Source: an uncultured Flavihumibacter sp.
GTDB lineage: Bacteria > Bacteroidota > Bacteroidia > Chitinophagales > Chitinophagaceae
Assembly: GCA_946482545.1 (NCBI GenBank)
Contig: CAMLRX010000040.1
Span: 1-36,061, forward strand
DNA: 36,061 bases
Direction of reading: 5' to 3'
Of this stretch, positions 1 to 6,904 are shown in pieces (position 1 is the stretch's first letter; each line of letters starts with the position of its first letter). A model generated the notes under the pieces. It saw nothing but the letters and a program-made list of their open reading frames with translations. It ran no database searches and had not been told where the DNA came from. The position numbers and the translations under genes are program-made.

Positions 1-398
1 ACAGTTTTATCGCAAACCTCAAAGAAATATACCAGCGGCCCGGTGTTTCCGTTGCCCCTTCGGCCATGAAATGGTTGCAGCAACTGCCGCTGCCCGGAAA
101 CATACGCCAGCTCAAGAACCTGGTGGAAAGAACCATCCTGGTGAGCGGAAACGATCAACTGGAAATCGAGGATTTTAACCGCCAGTTGGAACTCTCTCCC
201 GCTTCAGAAGGGAACCTCCGGTTGCCCGGCGTAGGGACCATTACGCTGGAAGAATTGGAGGTGGAGATGATCCGAAGGGCCCTGTCGTTTCATCGAAACA
301 GTATCTCGAGGGCCGCGACTTCTCTTGGTATCACACGGAGTTCGTTGTACCGGAGGCTGGAGAAATACAATATCGCTTACGATGAAGCTCAAGACTAA
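1..398 (+). CDS. Sigma-54-dependent response regulator, NtrC family (C-terminal part only)
   Basis: The gene enters from the left edge in the frame whose first full codon is at position 3, so the receiver domain and most of the AAA+ domain lie outside the window. What remains shows the end of the sigma-54-interacting AAA+ domain, with the LPGNIRQLKNLVER motif typical of NtrC-like activators, then a linker and a Fis-type helix-turn-helix (SISRAATSLGITRSSLYRRL) near the C-terminus. Such proteins bind upstream enhancers and use ATP hydrolysis to open sigma-54 promoters. Its last 17 bases overlap the start of the histidine kinase gene, so the two are almost certainly a co-translated two-component pair. 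Target genes cannot be read from this fragment. Confidence 0.93.
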   Translation, partial: SFIANLKEIYQRPGVSVAPSAMKWLQQLPLPGNIRQLKNLVERTILVSGNDQLEIEDFNRQLELSPASEGNLRLPGVGTITLEELEVEMIRRALSFHRNSISRAATSLGITRSSLYRRLEKYNIAYDEAQD

Positions 399-1671
399 AT
401 ACCTGCTCTTCGTGGGCACCGTGCACCTGCTGATGCTGGCGCTCAGTTTCGTTGTATTCGAACGGAACAGGTTGCTGTTCCTGGCCTCAGAAGTGCTGAT
501 ACTCGTGTCTGTATTCTTCTCCTGGCGACTGTACCGCGCACTCATTGACCCCCTGAACATGCTGGTACAGGGCACCGAAGCCATCCGAGACAGGGATTTC
601 AGTGTGAAACTGCTCCGCACCGGCAGCTTCGAAATGGACAAACTTATCGACGTGTACAACCAGATGATCGAAGAACTCCGCGCCGAAAGACTGCAACAGG
701 AACGCCAGCATTTTTTTCTGGAGAAACTGATTCAGACTTCCCCCACCGGGATCATTGTACTCGATTTTAACGGCATGATTCAACAGGTGAATCCACGCGC
801 CATCAATATACTGGGGATAGAAGAAACCGCGTTGAAAAACGGCGATCACCACCATCCCATCCTTCAGGCCATGAAAGAGCTGAAGTCGGGCGAAACAAAA
901 ACCCTGGCCGTTTCCGGCATTCAGACGTATAAGATTCAGAAATCACATTTCATCGACCGTGGGTTTCCCCGTCATTTCATTATGATTGAAGAACTCACCG
1001 CGGAAATACTGGCCGCCGAAAAGAAAGTGTATGAAAAAGTGATCCGGATGATGGCCCATGAAGTGAACAATACTACGGGACCAGTTAATTCAATCATGTC
1101 TTCCGCCTTGCATACAGAAGCGCTCTGGCAATCCGGCACACTGGATACATTGCGGGAAGCTTTCGAAGTGGCCATCGAACGCAACAACAACCTCAACGGT
1201 TTCATGAGAGGCTTTGCGGATCTCGTGAAACTGCCGCTACCCGAGAAGCGCAACATCGATATGAATAAACTGCTCCGCTCCGTGGCCCGGCTGATGGAAC
1301 TCCGCGCTGCTGATAGCCATATAAAGATCGAAGCACTTACGCCTTCAACGGAATGGTGGGTGCCGGCCGATGCGCAACTGATGGAGCAGGCGCTCATTAA
1401 TATCGTGAAGAACGGCATTGAAGCCATCGAAGGTACGGGTATTGTGCAGCTCATCGCTGATCCCGCAACCCGTTCCATTACCATCTCCGATACAGGCCGC
1501 GGGATTCCTCCTGAAGTGGGCGAACATGTTTTCTCACCATTCTACAGCACCAAACGAGATGGGCAGGGAATCGGCCTCACGTTGGTAAGGGAAGTATTGC
1601 TGAACCATGGCTTCAGTTTCAACTTAAGCACCGTCCGGCCCGGTAACACCAGTTTCACCATCAGGGTTTAG
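382..1671 (+). CDS. Membrane-bound sensor histidine kinase, NtrY-like
   Basis: A 429-residue kinase. I chose the ATG at 382 because it gives a normal N-terminus (MKLKTKYLLF) with two hydrophobic helices at about residues 6-26 and 31-49; an earlier in-frame start would add a charged, implausible extension inside the regulator gene. A HAMP-like region follows (about 50-103), then a PAS-like segment (about 110-205), then the kinase core. Visible motifs are the H-box MAHEVNN with His226, the N-box around NIVKNGIEAIE (342-350), DTGRGIP (370-376) and GQGIGLT (394-400). The H-box and HATPase pattern resemble NtrY kinases that partner NtrC-type regulators, which fits the overlapping upstream gene. 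The signal is unknown. The gene ends just before a strong inverted repeat that may act as terminator. Confidence 0.93.
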   Translation: MKLKTKYLLFVGTVHLLMLALSFVVFERNRLLFLASEVLILVSVFFSWRLYRALIDPLNMLVQGTEAIRDRDFSVKLLRTGSFEMDKLIDVYNQMIEELRAERLQQERQHFFLEKLIQTSPTGIIVLDFNGMIQQVNPRAINILGIEETALKNGDHHHPILQAMKELKSGETKTLAVSGIQTYKIQKSHFIDRGFPRHFIMIEELTAEILAAEKKVYEKVIRMMAHEVNNTTGPVNSIMSSALHTEALWQSGTLDTLREAFEVAIERNNNLNGFMRGFADLVKLPLPEKRNIDMNKLLRSVARLMELRAADSHIKIEALTPSTEWWVPADAQLMEQALINIVKNGIEAIEGTGIVQLIADPATRSITISDTGRGIPPEVGEHVFSPFYSTKRDGQGIGLTLVREVLLNHGFSFNLSTVRPGNTSFTIRV

Positions 1672-1685
1672 TTTCTCCTGTTTTT

Positions 1686-1744
1686 CTTTGCGTCTTTGCG
1701 CCTTTGCGAGAAAATATATCTCGCCAAGGCGCAAAGACGCAAAG
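1686..1744. terminator. Long inverted repeat between convergent genes, probable bidirectional terminator
   Basis: Two 26-base arms (1686-1711 and 1719-1744) with one mismatch flank a 7-base AT loop. The arms contain the GCGTCTTTGCGCC motif seen in other intergenic repeats of this window. The hairpin separates the convergent kinase and YeeE genes, the usual place for a shared terminator. Termination is inferred; the repeat itself is seen directly. Confidence 0.7.
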
Positions 1745-1768
1745 GGGAGCATGCTTTTGCCAGAGGCA

Positions 1769-2290
1769 TTAGTGGGGTAGCTTTTCTCTGAAATAGCCAT
1801 ATGCCCAGGTTCCTGCAATAGCGCTCAGTACCACTACGGCCACCACAGTTGCTCCGGTGCCAATCTGCGCGAACAACGGTCCGGGACATGCGCCGGTAAG
1901 CGCCCAGCCTAATCCGAAGATGAGTCCGCCGATTACCTGTCCTTTGTTGAATTTCTTGGGCGTGAACGTAATGGGTTCCCCGTGGATGGTTTTAACCCTG
2001 AATTTTTTGATGAGAAATACTGAAAGTGCGCCTACAGCAATGGCGGTACCGATTACGCCATACATGTGAAAACTTTGCAGCCTGAACATTTCCTGGATAC
2101 GGAACCAGGAGATGATTTCTGCTTTCACGAATACGATCCCGAACAGGACGCCAACGGCGGCGTATTTGAAGTTGTACCACCAGGGATGTTGTTGCACGGA
2201 ATCGTTGGTGCACATCGTGTCCTGCGACCTTACTTCATAATCTGTAAGTGAGCCGGAAGCAGGTGTTGTATTTTTCTGAATAGTTTCCAT
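1769..2290 (-). CDS. YeeE/YedE family membrane protein (DUF6691-like), second of a pair
   Basis: A 173-residue membrane protein. The start at 2290 (METIQKN) lies 2 bases after the stop of the upstream YeeE gene, so the two are translationally linked; the longer in-frame ORF only adds a histidine-rich stretch lying within that neighbour. Several hydrophobic helices are visible, with the motif IFGLGWALTGACPGPLF in the second half, whose Cys is conserved in the YeeE/YedE sulfur-transport family. In this family E. coli YeeE (TsuA) takes up thiosulfate. In Bacteroidota two half-size proteins are commonly encoded side by side and are thought to form one transporter. Substrate here is inferred only: thiosulfate or another reduced sulfur species. 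The pair is downstream of a predicted CRP/FNR-controlled promoter. Confidence 0.88.
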   Translation of the reverse strand: METIQKNTTPASGSLTDYEVRSQDTMCTNDSVQQHPWWYNFKYAAVGVLFGIVFVKAEIISWFRIQEMFRLQSFHMYGVIGTAIAVGALSVFLIKKFRVKTIHGEPITFTPKKFNKGQVIGGLIFGLGWALTGACPGPLFAQIGTGATVVAVVVLSAIAGTWAYGYFREKLPH

Positions 2291-2292
2291 AA

Positions 2293-2856
2293 TTATAAAC
2301 GCATGATGATGGGAAGAATGAAATTGGCCATAATGAAACCTCCGGCCATAAAGCAGCAGGTGGCGATGATGGAAGGCATCTGGAGATCGCTGATGCCCAT
2401 GATGGCGTGACCACTGGTGCAACCACCCGCGTACCGGGTGCCAAAGCCGACCAGGAACCCGCCTGCAACCATCATGATGATGCCCCGGGTAGTAAAAAGT
2501 GCTTCCCAGGAAAGCAGGTCTTTCGGTACCATATTGCTGTAATCAGTAATACCATACCCGGCCAGTTCCTGTGTAAGCCTGGGATCTACCTGTATCGGGT
2601 TCGGGTCGGCGAGCAGTGTAGTGGCGATGATTGCGCCAATAAAAATACCGCCCACGAAGAACAGGTTCCACGCTTCTTTCTTCCAGTCGTACTTGAAAAA
2701 TTTGATGTTGGCAGGAAAACAGGCCGCGCACGCATGACGCAGGTTGGCCGATATCCCGAAATGTTTGTTCCCCAGCAACAGCAGTGCCGGTACAATCAGT
2801 CCTATTAATCCTCCGGCCACGTACCAGGGCCAGGGTTGTTTGAATACTTCCAGCAT
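2293..2856 (-). CDS. YeeE/YedE family membrane protein, first of a pair
   Basis: A 187-residue membrane protein. I take the ATG at 2856 (MLEVFKQPW), which begins about 15 bases after the predicted transcription start; the upstream in-frame extension runs into promoter elements. Hydrophobic helices alternate with short loops, and the region near residue 140 carries [18 protein letters not shown], the GGCTSGH-type signature of YeeE/YedE sulfur transporters, whose Cys takes part in substrate passage in TsuA. A second Cys pair (HACAACFP) lies near residue 45. It is the first gene of a two-gene unit with the following half-transporter. Inner-membrane location and a role in moving thiosulfate or a related sulfur compound are family-based inferences. 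Confidence 0.9.
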   Translation of the reverse strand: MLEVFKQPWPWYVAGGLIGLIVPALLLLGNKHFGISANLRHACAACFPANIKFFKYDWKKEAWNLFFVGGIFIGAIIATTLLADPNPIQVDPRLTQELAGYGITDYSNMVPKDLLSWEALFTTRGIIMMVAGGFLVGFGTRYAGGCTSGHAIMGISDLQMPSIIATCCFMAGGFIMANFILPIIMRL

Positions 2857-2876
2857 AGAATACAATTGATTTTTTA

Positions 2877-2923
2877 CAAATGTCGGCTTCCTGATCAACT
2901 TCCTTTGTGACCAAAATCACGAA
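2877..2923 (-). promoter_or_regulatory. Predicted CRP/FNR-family operator and promoter of the YeeE pair
   Basis: Read on the minus strand, the palindrome TTCGTGA-N6-TCACAAA (2904-2923) lies upstream of GACATTTG (2877-2884), a near match to the Bacteroidota -7 box TAnnTTTG. The last G of that box is 30 bases after the TCAC half-site, which places the palindrome centre at about -41.5 from a start near 2871. The same spacing occurs at two other promoters here. Binding by the regulator at 5607-6260 is inferred. Confidence 0.72.
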
Positions 2924-2952
2924 CGCAGTGAAGTGATCTCCCATCGACTACC
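2915..2952. repeat. 38-bp exact repeat, copy 1
   Basis: Identical base for base to 5434-5471. It covers one half of the CRP-type palindrome and extends upstream of it relative to transcription. It includes two extra GTGA words at 2928-2931 and 2933-2936, so further half-sites may be present. Confidence 0.9.
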
Positions 2953-2958
2953 ACCCAA

Positions 2959-3162
2959 CTAATTCACCCTACACCCGCCCTCCCCCAAACAGCACCTAGG
3001 CCTGAACAAACCTGTCACAACAAATACTCCTCCCAACAACACAGCCGCCCACCCACCTTCCTTCCAATAATAAAGCCCGGTGCCTATAAAAAATCCACCC
3101 ACCGCAAACCGTATAATCCGGTTCCATAAAACCACCCGTTTTATGGCTTGTACTTCGCCCAT
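2959..3162 (-). CDS. Small two-helix membrane protein, DUF2892-like
   Basis: A 67-residue protein. The first ATG in frame is at 3162 (MGEVQAIKR); a TTG at 3171 would add three residues. It starts 10 bases after the stop of the porin gene and so is probably the last gene of the TauE-porin operon. Two hydrophobic segments (about 15-33 and 36-52) are followed by a Cys-containing tail (RPRCCLGEGGC). Small DUF2892 (YgaP membrane-domain-like) proteins are common beside rhodanese, TauE and YeeE genes; their exact role is unknown. The assignment rests on size, topology and context, and it resembles the DUF2892 protein at 6389 only loosely. Confidence 0.72.
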   Translation of the reverse strand: MGEVQAIKRVVLWNRIIRFAVGGFFIGTGLYYWKEGGWAAVLLGGVFVVTGLFRPRCCLGEGGCRVN

Positions 3163-3172
3163 GATTTTCAAT

Positions 3173-4540
3173 TTAAAAATGATAATTCAAAATAATACTG
3201 TAATGCGACAAAGCCGTTTTGTTAATCAGGTATTTCTCCGCCACCCGTTCCTTCAACCTGCCCTTATGCACATACAACACCGCGATATCCATCCCGCTCA
3301 AACCACCCTGAAAACTATAATCCCCCCATAACTTCACGTGATTATACGCCGGAAGTCCATATTTATTCAACCTATAATCATTCACCTCCGGAAGGTAATA
3401 ATGCCCATACCCCAACTCCGTTTTCAGGTGTTGCCTTGGCATATCTTTTCTCAGCAAAACCGAAACCGCATGCACATTACCATACCCCTCATTCCTTTCC
3501 CTGGATAGATACGTAAACAATGGTTCCGTACCCCATTCACGTGGAAAAGTAAACCTTCCCGAGCCGGTGATTCGTGTATAATTAAGTGTGAATTGTATAT
3601 GCTCCCGCTCCCAACCTGTTCTTGCGCCGAAAATATTTACCTTATTCGACGGATCGAAGTAAGTGAAATTCCTGTCAGGATTGCCGCCATCACCAACCGC
3701 GTCCTGCCGGATATATTGTAATGCCGCCAGCCAGCGCCCTTTATGCATCGGAATAACTTTCTCCACCTGAATAAATGTGGTGTGAAAAATATGTTCCGCT
3801 ACATATTCCCAGGCTTGCAGATGGGTTTCGGTATCAGGCTGGAAATGAAATCCCGCCAGTAATACACCTTTCGAATGAAGTTGATTTTTGTATTGGCCTG
3901 GTGTGCCGTTCCGGTTAATGCCTTGTGGATATATGCCAATCGAGTGGGCAGCGGGATACCATTCGGTTGTACTGCGCGGAGAAATATTATACAGCAACCC
4001 TGTTTCGATTTTTGTGTGCGAAGAAGGATATAGTTGTGCGAAAATTCCTTCCACTTCAGTCGGACGCATCCTGCTGTCCTGTGGATTGATGAACGGGGTT
4101 TTGATGATTTGTTTTCCGAAAGTGATCGTGTTCTTTTTGAACTGATAGGAGAGGTGAAGTTCTTCGAGCCGGTCGATGTTCTTTTTATTGTAAGGGTCTT
4201 CAATATCGAATAAACCGATCTCGTACCTGTTGTGTGCATTCGTTGCGGGATCAGCTTTGCCGAGATCGGAGGAGAAAATATTATAGATGAAGAACCCGCT
4301 TACCCCGATCCTGAATCCTTTGAAAGCGGCTGTTTCATATTTAATACCGCCGCCTATCGCATTGGCATGGTAATCGGAAAGCCCGTGCCTGTTGTCGGTA
4401 GCCATGAAGAACTGCCTGAAATGCCCGTGAATGCTTCCTTTCCTGAAGGCATGGAGCAGTCCGGTGGTGTCCGTGGTATGTTCCTGCGACCGGCTTGTGT
4501 GAAAAATGAATATTGTTGCTATTAAAAGGATTTGCTTCAT
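3173..4540 (-). CDS. Outer-membrane porin, OprD-like
   Basis: A 455-residue protein with an N-terminal signal peptide (MKQILLIATIFIFHTSRSQ). The mature part is rich in alternating aromatic/hydrophobic strands, contains an early stretch (HGHFRQFFMATDNRHGLSDY) reminiscent of OprD-family porins, and ends in aromatic Phe (YSIILNYHF), as beta-barrel proteins do. It starts 23 bases after the TauE gene and is followed within 10 bases by a small DUF2892-like gene, so it forms the middle of a three-gene unit. The context suggests it lets a small sulfur anion such as thiosulfate, sulfite or an organosulfonate cross the outer membrane; the substrate is inference only. Confidence 0.8.
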   Translation of the reverse strand: MKQILLIATIFIFHTSRSQEHTTDTTGLLHAFRKGSIHGHFRQFFMATDNRHGLSDYHANAIGGGIKYETAAFKGFRIGVSGFFIYNIFSSDLGKADPATNAHNRYEIGLFDIEDPYNKKNIDRLEELHLSYQFKKNTITFGKQIIKTPFINPQDSRMRPTEVEGIFAQLYPSSHTKIETGLLYNISPRSTTEWYPAAHSIGIYPQGINRNGTPGQYKNQLHSKGVLLAGFHFQPDTETHLQAWEYVAEHIFHTTFIQVEKVIPMHKGRWLAALQYIRQDAVGDGGNPDRNFTYFDPSNKVNIFGARTGWEREHIQFTLNYTRITGSGRFTFPREWGTEPLFTYLSRERNEGYGNVHAVSVLLRKDMPRQHLKTELGYGHYYLPEVNDYRLNKYGLPAYNHVKLWGDYSFQGGLSGMDIAVLYVHKGRLKERVAEKYLINKTALSHYSIILNYHF

Positions 4541-4563
4541 AACCTGCTACACGTTGAATAAGA

Positions 4564-5379
4564 TTAGTGCCCTGCAACTGTATTGGCGAAGAAGAGTTCT
4601 TTCACAATAATGTAAACGCCCATTACCAATACGAACCAGCCGAAACCTTTTTTGAGTTTGGCGGCTTCTATTTTTTTACTCAGCCTGTTGCCAAGGAATA
4701 TTCCCAATACCGCGAGCGCGGTAACTGTAGCGAGCAACGACCAGTTCATGGCTTCTTTACCGAGATCACCGGTAAAACCGATCAGAGATTTTGCTGCGAT
4801 GATAAGCAGGGAAGTGCCTACGGCCTGTTTCATAGGCAACTTGCTGAGTAACACCAATGCGGGAATAATCAGAAAACCGCCTCCGGCACCTACCAAACCG
4901 GTGAGCGTGCCCACCACGGCGCCTTCCAGCAGGATCAGCGGATAATTGAATTGCTGAGGTTGTATTTCAACCGTTGTATCCTTCTTTTTATTACGGATCA
5001 TGGAAACGGAGGAGAACACCATCAATACTGCGAACAGCAGCATCATCATCAGTGATTTGGTGACGACCAGTGAGCCGATGGAGAACAGTCCAGCCGGAAT
5101 GGAAGGAACGATGAAAGCGCGCGTGGCATATACCGCAGCAATGGATGGTATTCCGAAGATGAGCGCCGTTTTCAGGTTAACCTCTCCCAGTTTATACTTC
5201 GGAAAACTGCCCACCAGACTGGTAGCACCCACAATAAACAATGAGTAAGCAGTTGCCACAACAGGCTCTACATTAAAAAGATAAACCAGCACCGGAACAG
5301 TAAGAATTGAACCTCCGCCGCCTATCAACCCCAGCGAAATGCCTATTACCAAAGAAGCGAAATAACCTGCGATTTCCAT
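4564..5379 (-). CDS. TauE/SafE family permease (sulfite/organosulfonate exporter type)
   Basis: A 271-residue inner-membrane protein with about eight hydrophobic helices. Two related halves carry the family's glycine-rich motifs, GISLGLIGGGGSILTVPVLV near the N-terminus and LTGLVGAGGGFLIIPALVLL near the middle. I use the ATG at 5379 (MEIAGYF), which lies about 10 bases after the predicted transcription start; the longer ORF begins inside the repeated operator and would add 28 residues from promoter DNA. TauE/SafE proteins move sulfite, sulfoacetate or similar anions. It leads an operon with the porin and a small membrane protein, under a predicted CRP/FNR-type site. Confidence 0.93.
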   Translation of the reverse strand: MEIAGYFASLVIGISLGLIGGGGSILTVPVLVYLFNVEPVVATAYSLFIVGATSLVGSFPKYKLGEVNLKTALIFGIPSIAAVYATRAFIVPSIPAGLFSIGSLVVTKSLMMMLLFAVLMVFSSVSMIRNKKKDTTVEIQPQQFNYPLILLEGAVVGTLTGLVGAGGGFLIIPALVLLSKLPMKQAVGTSLLIIAAKSLIGFTGDLGKEAMNWSLLATVTALAVLGIFLGNRLSKKIEAAKLKKGFGWFVLVMGVYIIVKELFFANTVAGH

Positions 5380-5395
5380 ACGATGAATTTTCGCA

Positions 5396-5442
5396 CAAAT
5401 CTCCGCTTCGCCAACTGCACATTTCGTGACCCCAATCACGAA
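5396..5442 (-). promoter_or_regulatory. Predicted CRP/FNR-family operator and promoter of the TauE operon
   Basis: The perfect palindrome TTCGTGA-N6-TCACGAA (5423-5442) precedes GAGATTTG (minus strand, 5396-5403). The spacing from the TCAC half-site to the last G of the -7 box is 30 bases, the same as at 2877-2923 and 6324-6368. The start of transcription should be near 5390, leaving a very short leader before the ATG at 5379. Confidence 0.75.
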
Positions 5443-5471
5443 CGCAGTGAAGTGATCTCCCATCGACTACC
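5434..5471. repeat. 38-bp exact repeat, copy 2
   Basis: Identical to 2915-2952. Beyond the shared block the sequences stay similar for a few bases (CCCAAC) and then diverge. The duplication covers operator half-sites and adjacent upstream DNA, not coding sequence. Confidence 0.9.
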
Positions 5472-5606
5472 TCCCAACCAACCCCTCCCCAACAAACCAG
5501 CTCCCCCCACCAATTAACCACTCCCCCAAACCAGCCCCCACGCATAAAAACCAACCCCCTCACCCCAAAAAATCAATCACTCTTCCCCAAAAAAATCCTC
5601 GCAACT
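5464..5606 (-). other. G-run-rich tail between the regulator gene and the TauE promoter
   Basis: On the plus strand this stretch is almost free of G and full of C-runs; on the minus strand, the transcribed strand of the regulator's 3' end, it holds about nine runs of three or more G with A/T-rich spacers. It could form G-quadruplexes in RNA or DNA, or act in termination. There is no ORF that I would call. Confidence 0.5.
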
Positions 5607-6260
5607 TCACCCCAGCGCCTTCCCCAAATCCACCATCTCCACATAACTCTTATGCAACCGCACCAACCCTTTATCACCAAGCTTTTTCATCAACCTCGAA
5701 ATCACCTCCCTCGAAGAATTTAACTCCTGCGCTATCTCCGTAAACGAAAGATGAATCTGGTTCGAATCCATAGTCTCCTGGTATTTCCTCAGATAAAACA
5801 CCAGTCTTTCATCCATATTCCGGAACGCGATATGGTCCACGGTAGAAAGTAATTCCTCGAACCGCGCCCTGTATGTCTCTAATACGAAATAGTACCACGA
5901 CTTATATTTCGCCATCCATGCGTCCATATTGTCCAGCGGTATCCGTATCACTTCCGTGGGTAACACGGTTTTCGCCATGATCTGGCTCGTTTCCTGTTTC
6001 GCCGCGCAAATCATCGACAAAGCACAGGCCTGGCCCGGCTCCAGGTAATACATGAAGTATTCGTTTCCCTCCTCATCCTGCCGGAATACCTTCACCAGTC
6101 CGCTGATGATAAGCATCGTAGACCGGATGTTCTGTCCCGTCCGCAGCAACCATTCCCCTGCTTCAAACGACTTCAGTTCCGCCTTCTCCTCCAGTTCTTC
6201 CACCAACGCCGCCTCAAACCCCGGGAATTGCGCCTTAATGCTATTGCCATGCTGTGCCAT
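5607..6260 (-). CDS. CRP/FNR-family transcriptional regulator
   Basis: A 217-residue regulator. The cyclic-nucleotide-binding-like domain spans roughly 10-125 (EAGEWLLRTGQNIRSTMLIISG and the turn GNEYFMYYLEPGQ), a long dimer helix follows at about 125-160, and the winged helix-turn-helix is at about 170-215. The recognition helix reads SSREVISRLMKKLG, with the Glu/Ser/Arg pattern of FNR/CRP-type helices that read TGA/TCA half-sites. There is no FNR-type N-terminal Cys cluster; Cys79 and Cys85 lie close together in the sensory domain and could be redox- or persulfide-responsive, which is speculation. It sits between two sulfur-related transcription units and next to three matching palindromes, so it is the likely local activator, possibly also autoregulated from the site at 6324. 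Confidence 0.93.
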   Translation of the reverse strand: MAQHGNSIKAQFPGFEAALVEELEEKAELKSFEAGEWLLRTGQNIRSTMLIISGLVKVFRQDEEGNEYFMYYLEPGQACALSMICAAKQETSQIMAKTVLPTEVIRIPLDNMDAWMAKYKSWYYFVLETYRARFEELLSTVDHIAFRNMDERLVFYLRKYQETMDSNQIHLSFTEIAQELNSSREVISRLMKKLGDKGLVRLHKSYVEMVDLGKALG

Positions 6261-6323
6261 AAACTGTTTTTATCATTTTAATCAATCTTGCGCGGAAAGA
6301 AAATGATTTCAAACAACCCGAAA

Positions 6324-6368
6324 CGTGATGAAAATCACGCCCGCACTTTCTCCTTCCCACTAACTTTC
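6324..6368 (+). promoter_or_regulatory. Predicted CRP/FNR-family operator and promoter of the DUF2892 gene
   Basis: The perfect palindrome CGTGATGAAAATCACG (6324-6339) lies upstream of TAACTTTC (6361-6368), a 7-of-8 match to TAnnTTTG. The last base of that box is 30 bases after TCAC, exactly as at the two sites on the other strand. The site is also 64 bases upstream of the divergent regulator gene's ATG and may control both. Confidence 0.75.
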
Positions 6369-6388
6369 CTCTTGCAAAAAATAAAGCT

Positions 6389-6598
6389 ATGAAAAATAAT
6401 ATGGGTTCCCTCGACCGCTCCATTCGTGTACTGGCCGCAATCGCCATCGCCATCCTCTATTTCTCCGGCACCATCACCGGCACCTTGGGTATAGTATTAC
6501 TGGTTATAGCAGGTGTTTTTCTCCTCACTTCTCTTATAGGATTCTGCCCGCTCTACACCGTATTTGGTATGAATACCTGCTCCCGGAAAAGCCAATAG
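6389..6598 (+). CDS. DUF2892 family small membrane protein
   Basis: A 69-residue protein with two hydrophobic segments (about 12-27 and 32-49) and the conserved ending GFCPLYTVFGMNTC typical of DUF2892, also found as the membrane part of the E. coli rhodanese YgaP. An internal ATG at 6401 would remove four residues. Members are frequently encoded with sulfur-transfer and sulfur-transport genes in Bacteroidota. It is transcribed divergently from the CRP/FNR-family regulator from a promoter bearing the same palindrome as the YeeE and TauE units. The molecular role is unknown; the two Cys in the tail are conserved features worth noting. Confidence 0.9.
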   Translation: MKNNMGSLDRSIRVLAAIAIAILYFSGTITGTLGIVLLVIAGVFLLTSLIGFCPLYTVFGMNTCSRKSQ

Positions 6599-6904
6599 GG
6601 ATAAAAATTTTGGATGTTGAATGTTGAATTTTAGATTTCCCATCAACCCAGGAAGTTCGCCAATAATCTATGCGTTGCGCCTGCGAGGCAGCGAGGAACG
6701 ATGCAGGAAGCAGTGCGCCGTTGCGAGAAAGAAAAATACACATCTCCAAACTGAAACCGCCCCAAACACAAACAACGCGTTGCGCCTTTGCGCCGTTGCG
6801 AGCAATTATCTCACCAACACCTTGCGTCCTTGCTCCTTCGCGCTGCGCAGCGCGAAGCGCAAAGCAGTTGCGTGAAAAAAAACACCAGGTTCAGCGTGAA
6901 AAAC
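6599..6904. repeat. Intergenic repeat block, GCGCCTTTGCG family
   Basis: No gene is supported here. The stretch carries words such as TTGCGCCTTTGCGCCGTTGC, GCGTCCTTGCTCCTT, the palindromic CGCGCTGCGCAGCGCG and AAAGCAGTTGCGTGAAA. Much the same words in the same order occur at 24738-24905, including a shared CCCCAAACAnAAACAA segment, and shorter versions at 1686-1744 and 24495-24600. Small ORFs through it are arginine- and cysteine-rich products of the repeat and not believable proteins. Confidence 0.8.

Noticed and set aside
1857..2069. Plus-strand ORFs opposite the YeeE genes
   Set aside because: They are shadows of membrane-protein genes with clear YeeE signatures on the other strand.
5380..5463. 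N-terminal extension of the TauE gene beginning MGDHFTAFV
   Set aside because: It lies in the operator and the exact repeat, upstream of the predicted transcription start. A similar MGDHFTAFV reading at 2944 is out of frame with YeeE, so the peptide only reflects the DNA repeat.
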